Below are positions 16,520 to 24,836 of a stretch of 39,732 nucleotides of DNA, in pieces (positions within the stretch are counted from its first letter, which is position 1; every line of letters begins with the position of its first letter). The notes beneath the pieces were generated by a model. It had not been told where the DNA came from. It did not search any database and saw only the letters and a program-made list of their open reading frames with translations. The DNA comes from a bacterium UBP4_UBA6127 (lineage in GTDB: Bacteria > UBP4 > UBA4092). Made by a program: the position numbers and the translations under genes. Location of the stretch: positions 1 to 39,732 of the forward strand of contig DIVR01000056.1 in assembly GCA_002428325.1 (NCBI GenBank), written 5' to 3'.

Positions 16520-16972
16520 CTACCGGATATGTCGTGTTTCAGAATGGCAATCGAAACAATATTTCCCCTCCATTTTTAGATGTCCGGTCGTGGGCTGATG
16601 GCATCTCTGGCAATTAAGCTGAACTACTTTTTGGCTGATAGGTTTAGCATGGATAACCTGGACATCAGTGAAAGTGAAAGCATAAGAGTGGGAAAATCCA
16701 TTTCGTGCTTTGATGGCATATTTAGAAATCAAAACATAAGGGACATGGCAGTCATTACAGGACTGAGCCCGATGGACCCCGGACTGCCAAGCTTGATACT
16801 GGTCTCGCATAACATGGCAATTCACACAAGCTTTCGGGTTGTCTGTCAGGTAAGAATAACCCCGGGCATAAATAAAGGTATAAATCCCGATGCCCGCCAA
16901 TATCCCCAGCAGGACCGTAATAACCATCCCTGCCGGTTTCAACCAATCGGGTATCCTGATTCGATTTGCCAT
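16520..16972 (-). CDS. nrfH: Cytochrome c nitrite reductase small subunit (NapC/NirT-type quinol dehydrogenase)
   Basis: 150 residues. One N-terminal membrane anchor (about 14-34, GMVITVLLGILAGIGIYTF) is followed by four haem c sites: CVNCH (49-53), CNDCH (72-76), CQRCH (121-125) and CFDCH (139-143). This is the NrfH layout: it takes electrons from menaquinol and passes them to NrfA on the outer face of the inner membrane. The M55 next to the first site (CHVMRDQ) is in place to be the unusual methionine ligand of haem 1. The gene starts 4 bp after the nrfA stop, so the two are co-transcribed, with nrfA first, the reverse of the usual nrfHA order. Confidence 0.95.
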   Translation of the reverse strand: MANRIRIPDWLKPAGMVITVLLGILAGIGIYTFIYARGYSYLTDNPKACVNCHVMRDQYQAWQSGVHRAQSCNDCHVPYVLISKYAIKARNGFSHSYAFTFTDVQVIHAKPISQKVVQLNCQRCHQPTTGHLKMEGKYCFDCHSETRHIR

Positions 16973-16976
16973 ATAA

Positions 16977-18278
16977 TCATTTCTTCTTTTGGGCTTTCAT
17001 GGCTGAGATTTGAGACTGTCTGGCATAATCAATGGAGTCTCCCAGTATCCGGGACGTTTCCTGGGGAGAATGGAATCCCATGGAATTTTCCGCATTTACA
17101 AAATCCCATCGCATGGATGAACGTCTGAACAGGTTTCTGGCTTCTACTAAATCCGGCTCTGAGGTACCGGAGGTCTGGGCTGCCTTGATTGCATCAATTG
17201 CAGCGATATTGGCTTTTTCAGCCCGTGACATCAGGTTATATGTCTTATCCTGAATTTCCAGAACCCTTTCTTTCATTTCTTCTTCTGATTGGCGATGGCA
17301 GGGTAGGCAGGCATTGGATATGTTTTCCAGGGGAGTCCTGATCCAATGGTCTGAATATTTGACCGCTCCCATTCGCTTATAGGGCATATGGCAATCACTG
17401 CAGGTTACCCCAGACCGGGAATGGATGCCCGAAGACCATATCTCGAATTCAGGATGTTGCATCTTGATCATGGAAGACTGGGATTCCGCATGAACCCAGT
17501 CTTTAAATCCTATCTCATCATAATATGATTCGATGCTGTCGATACTGAGTCCTTTTTCCCATGGAAAAGTCAGGTATTTACCGGGCCCTTTAAAATAGTA
17601 TTCCACATGGCATTGTCCGCAGACATACGTTCGCTGGTCCTGGTGGGAGGCTTTGGTTACATCAATACCCCGCTTAGCCATGGCCTCAATAAAGGCAGGC
17701 CGGGTAACTCGAAGTTCCAAAGTCTTCCCATCATGGCAATCAGCGCAGGAAATTGGGTGGGTAATTTTATGCTGTTTAATCAACTCATACATATTGGTGG
17801 CATAAACTTTTTTGGGGCCGATCTCTTTGAAAAGTTTTGGCAAGTCTGAAGTTTTACATGTAATGCAGGTGCCGGGTTTATCTTTCCCCAGCCGTTTGAT
17901 TTTTTGGACATCTTCCAGGGCTCGCATATGTCCCTGTTCTTCTCTGTATTCTACTGAAAAGGCATATCCGGCAAACATCCTTTTGAAATTGGGGTGTTTA
18001 TTCAACTTGTCATAAGATTCAGACCCCCCGTATCGGCCATACCTGGAATACTGTGACAACTCTGAGGTACGCATGGTTTTCATGTAATCATCATATTGTT
18101 GAGGAAAGTTTTGTTTCCAGATAATCGGGTCTGGTTCATCCGGGTCGATATCCACAATTTTCAGATAAGTCAGCCGGGCTTCTTGCTGATGCTCAAAAAT
18201 GGAAATCAACAGGCCTGTGGCTGCCATGGTCAATATTATTATCCCCAAAAAAATGAAGCCCAGTTTATATTTCGCCAT
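16977..18278 (-). CDS. nrfA: Cytochrome c nitrite reductase, catalytic subunit
   Basis: 433 residues. NrfA reduces nitrite to ammonium with six electrons in the periplasm. Five haem sites are visible: the diagnostic lysine-ligated CITCK (138-142), then CADCH (178-182), CGQCH (220-224), CSDCH (293-297) and CLPCH (324-328). The active-site and calcium-ligand set is intact: E226-Y227 after the third haem site (CHVEYYF) and the K-x-Q-H motif K272/Q274/H275 (MIKMQHPE). An uncleaved anchor or signal peptide spans about 5-27. AAGGAG lies 6 nt before the ATG. It is followed at once by nrfH and is divergent from larB; the 175-bp gap has no clear FNR-type palindrome. Dissimilatory nitrite ammonification or nitrite/hydroxylamine detoxification is the likely role. 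Confidence 0.97.
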   Translation of the reverse strand: MAKYKLGFIFLGIIILTMAATGLLISIFEHQQEARLTYLKIVDIDPDEPDPIIWKQNFPQQYDDYMKTMRTSELSQYSRYGRYGGSESYDKLNKHPNFKRMFAGYAFSVEYREEQGHMRALEDVQKIKRLGKDKPGTCITCKTSDLPKLFKEIGPKKVYATNMYELIKQHKITHPISCADCHDGKTLELRVTRPAFIEAMAKRGIDVTKASHQDQRTYVCGQCHVEYYFKGPGKYLTFPWEKGLSIDSIESYYDEIGFKDWVHAESQSSMIKMQHPEFEIWSSGIHSRSGVTCSDCHMPYKRMGAVKYSDHWIRTPLENISNACLPCHRQSEEEMKERVLEIQDKTYNLMSRAEKANIAAIDAIKAAQTSGTSEPDLVEARNLFRRSSMRWDFVNAENSMGFHSPQETSRILGDSIDYARQSQISAMKAQKKK

Positions 18279-18453
18279 AATCCACTCCTTAATGGCGAAG
18301 GTCAGAGAGTCCTACTACTCTTCAATTTAATCCAGTTTAGAGAGGAAGTCAATTCAATGAAAATAATACTTATAAAAATAATTCGATTCTGATGAATACT
18401 TCCCTTAAAATAAAAGAGAATATCCGCAGATAAGGAATCGAGGTACGGGAGTA

Positions 18454-19209
18454 ATGACTGAAGAGAAACTTCTAAAACTATTGACTGATGTTAAGGAAGG
18501 CCGGAGGGATGTGAACGAGGCCCTCAAGGAATTGAAATTTCTGCCTTATGAAGATTTAGGGTTTGCTAAAGTGGACCATCACCGAGCGTTACGCCAGGGA
18601 ACTCCGGAGGTAATATTCTGCCAGGGAAAAACCGTGGAACAGGTGGTGCGGATTGCTGATAAAATCCTCCAGGCAGGCCAGAATCTCCTGGCGACCCGGG
18701 CAAATTTTGAAATGTTCAATGCGATCCGGCAGAAGTATCCTGATGCCCAATACCATGATCCGGCCAGAATCATTACCGCAGAGGTAACTCCTCTGAAAAC
18801 GAAAAAAGGATTGGTGTCGGTGCTTTGCGCCGGAACCTCTGATATCCCCGTGTCTGAAGAGGCAGCAGTAACCGCAGAGGCTTTGGGGAATGAAGTCCGG
18901 CGAGTCTATGATGTGGGAGTGGCTGGAATTCACCGGCTGCTGGAACAAAGAGAAGTCTTAACCGATTCCCGAGTCTTAGTTGTTGTTGCGGGCATGGAAG
19001 GAGCCTTACCCAGTGTGGTGGCCGGCCTGGTCCATTGTCCGGTCATTGCGGTTCCCACCAGTGTGGGGTATGGCGCCAGTTTTGGTGGGGTCTCAGCCCT
19101 GCTGTCAATGTTAAACAGCTGTGCTTCCGGGGTTTCGGTAGTCAATATCGATAATGGGTTTGGCGCCGGATACATTGCCAACCTGATTAATAGTGAGAAA
19201 GGAAAATAA
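18454..19209 (+). CDS. larB: Nickel-pincer cofactor biosynthesis protein LarB
   Basis: 251 residues. LarB carboxylates the pyridinium ring of nicotinic acid adenine dinucleotide and hydrolyses it, the first step to the nickel-pincer nucleotide used by lactate racemase LarA. The N-terminal ~60 residues (MTEEKLLKLLTDVKEGR, EDLGFAKVDHHRALRQGTPE) are LarB-specific. The C-terminal PurE-like half shows LCAGTSDIPVSEEAA (about 124-138), VVVAGMEGALPSVVAGLV and VPTSVGYGASFGG. GGGAG lies 5 nt before the ATG. larC follows with a 7-bp gap. No larA or larE is in the window; the enzyme served is therefore unknown. Confidence 0.95.
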   Translation: MTEEKLLKLLTDVKEGRRDVNEALKELKFLPYEDLGFAKVDHHRALRQGTPEVIFCQGKTVEQVVRIADKILQAGQNLLATRANFEMFNAIRQKYPDAQYHDPARIITAEVTPLKTKKGLVSVLCAGTSDIPVSEEAAVTAEALGNEVRRVYDVGVAGIHRLLEQREVLTDSRVLVVVAGMEGALPSVVAGLVHCPVIAVPTSVGYGASFGGVSALLSMLNSCASGVSVVNIDNGFGAGYIANLINSEKGK

Positions 19210-19216
19210 TCTCCTG

Positions 19217-20380
19217 ATGAGAATTGCCTATTTTGATTGTTTCTCCGGAATCAGCGGAGATATGACCCTTGGGGCTTTAGTCGCTGCCGGGGTACCGTTT
19301 GAAGAATTAAAATCCGGATTAGATACTCTGGGACTTTCAGGGTATGACCTGGAATGCCGAACGGTCATAAAAAAAGGAATCACAGCAATAAAAGTGGATG
19401 TGATCGTTCGGGAAAAACAGGTGTTCCGCCATCTGCCGCAGATAGAAAAAATCATTCAAGGAAGCCAGCTTCCTGAGAGAGTTAAAATCGATAGTTTAAA
19501 AGTCTTCCGCCGATTGGGCGAAGCTGAGGCGAAGGTCCATGGGATTCCTCTGGAAAAGGTCCATTTCCATGAGGTTGGGGCCATCGATTCCATCTTGGAT
19601 ATTGTTGGCTCAGTCCTGGGACTCCATCTGTTGAATATCGAGAAAATTTACAGTTCAGCGTTGAATTTTGGCAGTGGGACGGTTAAGACTGAACATGGGG
19701 TGATCCCTGTTCCCGCTCCTGCTACCGTAGAATTATGCCAGGGGGTGCCCGGTTATGGAAGTGATATCCCAAAGGAATTGGTAACTCCCACCGGAGCGGC
19801 CTTGATCACCACTCTGGCCTCAGAGTTCGGGTCTATGCCGCCGATGGATGTTTCTTCCATCGGATATGGGGCCGCCAATGCTGATTTAGATATCCAAGCC
19901 AATGTTCTAAGGGTCATGGTTGGGGAGGGAAGTGAATCTGCCCAGAAAGATTGTATTGTGGTCCTGGAAGCCAATCTGGATGATTTAAATCCCCAGGCCT
20001 ATGAATGCCTGATAGAAGATTTACTGGCCCAGGGTGCTTTGGATGTTACCTTGGCTCCAGTCCAGATGAAGAAAAACCGGCCGGGAATCACGTTGACTGT
20101 CCTGGCTTCCCGGGAAGTTGTCCCCGGGTTGGAAACCCTTATTTTCAATCAGACTACGACTTTTGGCATCCGGTCATGGGAAGCGCAGCGAACGATACTG
20201 GACAGGGAATTCCAGATGGTCTCAACCCCCTATGGGAATATTCGAATTAAAATCGGCCGGCTGAATGGTAAAATTGTCTCGGCTACCCCTGAGTATGAAG
20301 ATTGCCGAAAACTGGCGAAAGAAAAAGGTATTCCCCTGAAAAGAATTCAACTGGAAGCGATGAAATCATTCAGTTATTGA
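19217..20380 (+). CDS. larC: Nickel insertion protein LarC
   Basis: 387 residues from the ATG at 19217 (MRIAYFDCFSGISGDM is the standard LarC opening). A GTG at 19193 inside larB would add eight unlikely residues. LarC is a CTP-dependent nickel insertase that metallates the pincer nucleotide. The motif KVHFHEVGAIDSILDIVG (about 113-130) and the HGVIPVPAPATVELCQG segment are conserved family signatures. The second half, from about residue 245 (CIVVLEANLDDLNPQAYE), corresponds to LarC2. In Lactiplantibacillus plantarum the two halves are joined by a programmed frameshift; here they are one uninterrupted frame. It is the last gene of the larBC unit and is followed by a strong terminator. Confidence 0.95.
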   Translation: MRIAYFDCFSGISGDMTLGALVAAGVPFEELKSGLDTLGLSGYDLECRTVIKKGITAIKVDVIVREKQVFRHLPQIEKIIQGSQLPERVKIDSLKVFRRLGEAEAKVHGIPLEKVHFHEVGAIDSILDIVGSVLGLHLLNIEKIYSSALNFGSGTVKTEHGVIPVPAPATVELCQGVPGYGSDIPKELVTPTGAALITTLASEFGSMPPMDVSSIGYGAANADLDIQANVLRVMVGEGSESAQKDCIVVLEANLDDLNPQAYECLIEDLLAQGALDVTLAPVQMKKNRPGITLTVLASREVVPGLETLIFNQTTTFGIRSWEAQRTILDREFQMVSTPYGNIRIKIGRLNGKIVSATPEYEDCRKLAKEKGIPLKRIQLEAMKSFSY

Positions 20381-20411
20381 AGATAGATTTCCAATTTCTC
20401 TGATAGGCTAC

Positions 20412-20450
20412 AAAAAAAGGCCTGCTCTTTGGATGAGCAGGCCTTTTTTT
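20412..20450. terminator. Strong bidirectional terminator
   Basis: GGCCTGCTC (20419-20427) pairs perfectly with GAGCAGGCC (20435-20443) around a 7-nt loop. The stem is flanked by seven A on the left and seven T on the right. It can end both larC (+) and the convergent thioredoxin-like gene (-). Confidence 0.95.
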
Positions 20451-20469
20451 ATGTATTATGACTTATTTG

Positions 20470-21330
20470 CTAACGTTGATCATTATTAACCATACTAAGC
20501 ACCGTATTTAATTCCCGAATCATATCATTGGAATTCTTAAACCCTTCCATCCGGAATTTCTCAGTGCCCGCCCGATTCAGAATCAGAATGGTCGGTACCC
20601 GGTAAATATTGTAATGCCGAAGGGGTTCAGGATTTTCTTCACCTTTCACTTTCACGGTAATGAAATTTTCAATCATCTTGACCAAGGTGGGATCTCTGAA
20701 AGTTTCTGTCTCCAACTGCTGGCATTCTGAGCTTTTGTCTGTGGAAAAATAGATTAAAACTGGTTTTTCCATGGTGGTTGACAGGCTTAAGGCTTCCTGG
20801 GGAGAATTGCTGCTCCAGACAATCTCAGTGGTGGAAACTTCCACATATCGGACAGCATCCGCCACAACGTAATTTTCCGGACCGGTAAAATAATTACTGA
20901 CAATTACTTTACCTTCCTGTTCAAAATCATAGACACCCAAATCGATAGGCCAGTCGCCTACCCGCATATACTGGTTTCTGACCACCGCGGTGGTTCCCCG
21001 GGCATGGACAACCAGGTAATGGGCATCGGAAGCATACTGGCTGGGATTGACCCAGGCTTTCAGATTATATCGGCCATTGGGGAGTTTGGTGGTGAAGGTG
21101 ACCGTATGGGTTCCATCACCCTTGGTGGAATATAATTTACTTCCCGCATAATTATTGCCGAAAGCGCTTTCATTCCAGGTTTTGGGGGGATCCATGACAC
21201 AGGCCGTCGTGTCCGAATTATCAGTAATAAATTCCAGGGCCCATCCCGGTGCGGTTATTGAGATTAATCCAACCAATCCTGCTATCAAGAGAAATTGATA
21301 TTTTAAGGATATCTTTTTTGTAGGTCTCAT
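20470..21330 (-). CDS. Secreted protein with golvesin-like and thioredoxin-like domains, first active-site Cys missing
   Basis: 286 residues from the ATG at 21330, chosen because AAGGAG lies 8 nt upstream; an ATG at 21354 lies outside that site. A signal peptide covers about 1-31 (FLLIAGLVGLISITAPGWA). Residues 33-165 (EFITDNSDTTACVM, GDGTHTVTFTTKLPNGRYNL, NYVVADAVRYVEV) match the golvesin C-terminal/xanthan-lyase-type beta-sandwich. Residues 168-280 look like a thioredoxin_7/DUF255-like fold: YFSTDKSSECQQLETETFRD, with VPTILIL and the cis-proline P246. The CxxC is reduced to S200-x-x-C203, so normal disulfide exchange is unlikely; a peroxidase-like, binding or scaffold role is possible. It is convergent with larC; both use the terminator between them. 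Confidence 0.75.
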   Translation of the reverse strand: MRPTKKISLKYQFLLIAGLVGLISITAPGWALEFITDNSDTTACVMDPPKTWNESAFGNNYAGSKLYSTKGDGTHTVTFTTKLPNGRYNLKAWVNPSQYASDAHYLVVHARGTTAVVRNQYMRVGDWPIDLGVYDFEQEGKVIVSNYFTGPENYVVADAVRYVEVSTTEIVWSSNSPQEALSLSTTMEKPVLIYFSTDKSSECQQLETETFRDPTLVKMIENFITVKVKGEENPEPLRHYNIYRVPTILILNRAGTEKFRMEGFKNSNDMIRELNTVLSMVNNDQR

Positions 21331-21463
21331 CGGACACACTCCTTCTTTAGGCAAAAAACACTCTTATCTTTATATTCTATTGCAAGCTGTGATTATAAAC
21401 CAAAATTGTCAGTTAGAAAATAGAATCAAATCATTTTTAAATATCGTTCTTCAAGAGATAGGA

Positions 21464-22354
21464 CTAATCAGGCCTGTCTCTGAGTTCATCAATTTTATTT
21501 CTCAATGCCAGCATATCTTGCCAGGATTCCTTTTTTGCCGAGGCATTCCTCAATAAATAGGAAGGATGAAAACTGGGTAACAGGGGAATTCCTTCGTATT
21601 CAAACCATTTGCCTCTCAATTGGCTGATAGGGGTCTGGGATTTCAAAAGTGTCTGGGAGGCAAACTTCCCCAGGGTGCAAATCACTTTAGGTTTGATGAG
21701 TTCCAACTGGAGTTTCAAATAGGGTTCACAGCATTCTATTTCATGGGATTCAGGATTCCGGTTTTCCGGGGGGCGGCATTTCAGGACATTGCAGATATAG
21801 ACATCACTGCGTTTGATTCCCAGGGAACGGGGTTCTTCAACCATCTGGGTCAGAAGCTGTCCGGCCCTGCCGACAAAGGGGACTCCCTGGATATCTTCGT
21901 CTTCTCCCGGGGCTTCCCCGACAAAAACCAGTTCGGCCCGGGGATTGCCCACTCCAAATACCACATTATGGCGAGTTTGGCAGAGGCTGCATTTTTCGCA
22001 GGTGGAAACCTTGCTTCGGAGTGCTTCCATTTCCGGGGGAAGGGCAACTTCCGGGACAGCGGTTGCCAAGGCCGCCGCTTTTTGGGTCCTGACAGAGATT
22101 TTAGGTGTGATTACCGTTGGGGAAGACTCTGGCTTTAGGTCAGCTTCTGGTTGAATCTCCGGTTCAGGAAATCGGGTCTTTGGTGTCAATGAGTTTCTAT
22201 TGATAGTAGTGATGTCAGCTCCGGTTTTCTGGACAGCAGGCGCTGCCCGGCGCAGGGACGGAACGGGCTTATCTTCAATGATATGCTCAATCTGTACCTG
22301 GCTAGAGATTTGCCCAATAATTTGTTTTAGGATTTCCTGAATGGATTCTGCCAT
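21464..22354 (-). CDS. Family 4-type uracil-DNA glycosylase with N-terminal extension
   Basis: 296 residues from the ATG at 22354. The upstream in-frame ATG at 22477 would overlap pilT by ~100 bp and is unlikely. Residues ~110-290 are an iron-sulfur UDG: cluster cysteines C119, C122 (TCEKCSLC), C193 (LKCRPPENR) and C209 (ECCEPYL); the uracil-binding loop FVGEAPGEDED (144-154); and the HPSYLLRN loop (263-270). The enzyme removes uracil from DNA after cytosine deamination. The first ~108 residues are an extra, proline-rich, probably disordered region after a short helix (SIQEILKQIIGQISSQ). It lies 19 bp after pilT on the same strand, so they may be co-transcribed, with no obvious functional tie. 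Confidence 0.92.
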   Translation of the reverse strand: MAESIQEILKQIIGQISSQVQIEHIIEDKPVPSLRRAAPAVQKTGADITTINRNSLTPKTRFPEPEIQPEADLKPESSPTVITPKISVRTQKAAALATAVPEVALPPEMEALRSKVSTCEKCSLCQTRHNVVFGVGNPRAELVFVGEAPGEDEDIQGVPFVGRAGQLLTQMVEEPRSLGIKRSDVYICNVLKCRPPENRNPESHEIECCEPYLKLQLELIKPKVICTLGKFASQTLLKSQTPISQLRGKWFEYEGIPLLPSFHPSYLLRNASAKKESWQDMLALRNKIDELRDRPD

Positions 22355-22373
22355 ACAATAAATATCCCGTGAT

Positions 22374-23477
22374 TTAAAAAACAATCCCTTTGCGGTCGGA
22401 ATCTGCATAACCACCCGATATGTTTCGGCGGAAACCAGCCGGGTCATCGGAATAAAGCAGCCCGGTTTCCAAATCAATTAATTTATCTTTGTAAAGTTTC
22501 ACCAGGGATTGATTGAAAGTCTGGTTACCCATTTCTCCGTTTTGGATAGCCTGTTGCAGTTCGTTGATTTTTCCTTCATTGATGAGCTTACGAACGGCTG
22601 CCGTAGCTACCATGATTTCCATGGCAGGGACACGACCTTTTCCATCCGCCCGAGGGACTAACCGCTGGCAGATAACCGCCTGAATAGTGTTGGAAAGCTG
22701 TTTTCGGACTTGAAGATGCAGATGGGGAGGATAAAAATCCAAAACCCGGTCCACAGCCTGTGCGCAATTATAAGTATGGAGGGTTGATAAAACCACGTGT
22801 CCGGTTTCCGCAATCCCCATGGTGACCCGCATAGTTTCTTCATCTCGGATTTCCCCTACCAGGATGACATCCGGATCCTGGCGAAGAGCATGTTCCAACG
22901 CATCTTGGAAAGAAGGACAATCGGTTCCGACTTCACGTTGGCTGACCACGCTTTTTATATTGGAATGCATATATTCAATGGGATCTTCAATGGTCAGAAT
23001 ATGCTCAAATCGGTGAGCATTAATAAGATTGACCAAGACTGCCAATGTCGTGGATTTACCCGAGCCGGCAGTTCCGGTGAGTAATACCAATCCACGTTCC
23101 ATGGTGGAAAGGTAGTTCATGACCCCTTCTTCCAAATGCAGGTCCTGAACCGTAGGAATGGTTAATTTGATAGCCCGGCAGGCCACATCATAGGAACTTC
23201 TCTGCCGGAACACATTGATACGGAATCGGCCTAATCCGGGAGCCATATAAGCAAAATCAGCGCTCCCATTCTCTTCTTTATCTTTCTGAAGCCGAGGTGT
23301 GGAGCATAACTCGTTTGCCAGTTGGGCGGTATCCTGGGGTGTCAGTTTCGGATAATCCACAGGGAATAATTTCCCATTAATACGAAATAAAGGTGCCGAA
23401 TTCGTTTTTAAATGAAGGTCAGATGCCCCATGCTTAATCATTTCATGAAGCAGCAATTCAAACTCGGATATCTGCAT
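22374..23477 (-). CDS. pilT: Type IV pilus retraction ATPase PilT-family protein
   Basis: 367 residues, standard PilT length. The N-terminal PAS-like part (HGASDLHLKTNSAPLFRING, 16-35) precedes the ATPase core: Walker A GTAGSGKST (135-143), Asp box TIEDPIEYMH (162-171), Walker B DVILVGEIRD (203-212) and His box GHVVLSTLHT (226-235). AVRKLINEGK near 300 corresponds to the PilT AIRNLIRE motif needed for retraction. The hexamer would sit at the cytoplasmic base of a type IV pilus and power depolymerisation. PilT or the close relative PilU cannot be told apart here. It lies just upstream of the UDG gene; the pseudopilins of this window are 10 kb away. Confidence 0.93.
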   Translation of the reverse strand: MQISEFELLLHEMIKHGASDLHLKTNSAPLFRINGKLFPVDYPKLTPQDTAQLANELCSTPRLQKDKEENGSADFAYMAPGLGRFRINVFRQRSSYDVACRAIKLTIPTVQDLHLEEGVMNYLSTMERGLVLLTGTAGSGKSTTLAVLVNLINAHRFEHILTIEDPIEYMHSNIKSVVSQREVGTDCPSFQDALEHALRQDPDVILVGEIRDEETMRVTMGIAETGHVVLSTLHTYNCAQAVDRVLDFYPPHLHLQVRKQLSNTIQAVICQRLVPRADGKGRVPAMEIMVATAAVRKLINEGKINELQQAIQNGEMGNQTFNQSLVKLYKDKLIDLETGLLYSDDPAGFRRNISGGYADSDRKGIVF

Positions 23478-23576
23478 TTTATTCTACCTACCTCGCTTGT
23501 TGAGCAGCCGGAGGCTACCCGTTGATTGTTTGGAAGAAAAGGATTGTAAAAAAATTATACACCAAACGGGGGTGAA

Positions 23577-24836
23577 TCAGGCAACATCCCCGGAAAAGCG
23601 GTCCAAGATTGCTTTCGCAATGGCCCATTTGGGTAATGGACCCATCGATTCGGGTTCTTTCTGATGTTTTCCAAGTAGCAGGACAGTGTTTTGGTCAGAA
23701 CCAAATCCCATGCCCGGCTGGGAGACATCATTGGCAATGATATAATCCAGATTTTTCTCTTTCATCTTCTGTCGGGCATAGGTTTCTAAATTTTGGGTTT
23801 CTGCCGCAAATCCAACCAGGATTTGATGGGATTTCTGTTTTCCCATTTCTTTAAGGATATCCAAAGCTGGGGTTAATTTAAGTTCAAGGGTGGATTCTCT
23901 CTTCTTAATTTTCTGTTCAGAAGGTAAAAGGGCCTTAAAATCCGAGACAGCAGCTGTCATAAAAACCATATCGGCTTGAGGGTAATGTTTCATCAAGGCT
24001 TGAGCCATTTCGTCAGAGGTTTGTACGGGTAGTGTCTGGACCCCATACGGAGGCCTGAGATTGACCGGACCTGAGACCAGAATCACTTCAGCTCCCCGTT
24101 CCCTGGCTTCACTGGCAATAGCATATCCCATTTTTCCTGAGGAGGGATTACTGATAAAACGGACCGGGTCGATATATTCCTGTGTTGGACCGGCGCTGAT
24201 GAGTAACTTCTTGCCGGCATAATCCTTCCGGGGTTGGAGGGCTTCTCCCAAAGCACTCAGTATATCAGGAATCTCTGCTAGTCGGCCTGTACCTATCCTA
24301 CCGCAGGCTAAATAACCCTCTGCAGGCGTGACAATACGGATTTCCCTATCTTTTAAAACGCTTAAATTAGTCTGGGTAGCCGGATTCTCCCACATACCAT
24401 CATTCATGGCGGGAGCTGCTACGACAGGTTTTCGAGTCGCCAGGAGGGTGGCGCTGAGTAAATCGTCGGCAATTCCATGGGCCATTTTGGCCAGGGTATT
24501 GGCTGTGGCAGGCGCTATCAGAAAAGCATCCGCTCTGTCAGAAAGGGCAATATGCCCAATTTGCCATTCCTGGTTTTCTTCAAACAGGTCTATCATGACT
24601 TTTCGGCCGCTAAGCCTTTGAAGGGTGTCCGGTGACATTATTTTTGCCCCGGACCGGGTCATCACTACCTGGATTTGGGCTCCCATATCCTGGATGCGGC
24701 GGAGTATCTCAGCCGATTTATATGCAGCAATACTGCCGGTTACTCCCAATACCACAAATTTACCTTCCCAGGGAAGGGAGGGGAGGGTTTCCTTTTTGCT
24801 TATTTTTTCGGAGTCAACCATCGGTGTACCCTGCAT
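23577..24836 (-). CDS. coaBC: Bifunctional phosphopantothenoylcysteine decarboxylase / phosphopantothenate-cysteine ligase
   Basis: 419 residues, both CoA-synthesis steps in one protein. The N-terminal CoaC flavoprotein (about 26-200) has GVTGSIAAYKSAEI, active-site H95 (IGHIALSD), the substrate motif PAMNDGMW (142-149) and proton donor C178 (LACGRIGTGR). The CoaB ligase (from about 205) has ISAGPTQEYIDPVRFISN and the NPSSGKMGYAIA nucleotide-binding motif, then FMTAAVSDF and the mobile-loop lysines (KIKKRES). The start could be 24836 or five codons later at 24821, where AGGG lies 8 nt upstream. Either way it overlaps the end of gmk, so translation is coupled. The usual rpoZ between gmk and coaBC is absent. 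Confidence 0.96.
   Translation of the reverse strand: MQGTPMVDSEKISKKETLPSLPWEGKFVVLGVTGSIAAYKSAEILRRIQDMGAQIQVVMTRSGAKIMSPDTLQRLSGRKVMIDLFEENQEWQIGHIALSDRADAFLIAPATANTLAKMAHGIADDLLSATLLATRKPVVAAPAMNDGMWENPATQTNLSVLKDREIRIVTPAEGYLACGRIGTGRLAEIPDILSALGEALQPRKDYAGKKLLISAGPTQEYIDPVRFISNPSSGKMGYAIASEARERGAEVILVSGPVNLRPPYGVQTLPVQTSDEMAQALMKHYPQADMVFMTAAVSDFKALLPSEQKIKKRESTLELKLTPALDILKEMGKQKSHQILVGFAAETQNLETYARQKMKEKNLDYIIANDVSQPGMGFGSDQNTVLLLGKHQKEPESMGPLPKWAIAKAILDRFSGDVA

Noticed and set aside
23350..23362. DnaA-box-like TAATCCACA
   Set aside because: Single imperfect match inside pilT coding sequence with no other boxes nearby.
23943..23960. GACAGCAGCTGTC resembling the 18-bp palindrome
   Set aside because: It lies in coaBC coding sequence, has a 3-bp insertion in the centre and lacks the TTTT/AAAA flanks.
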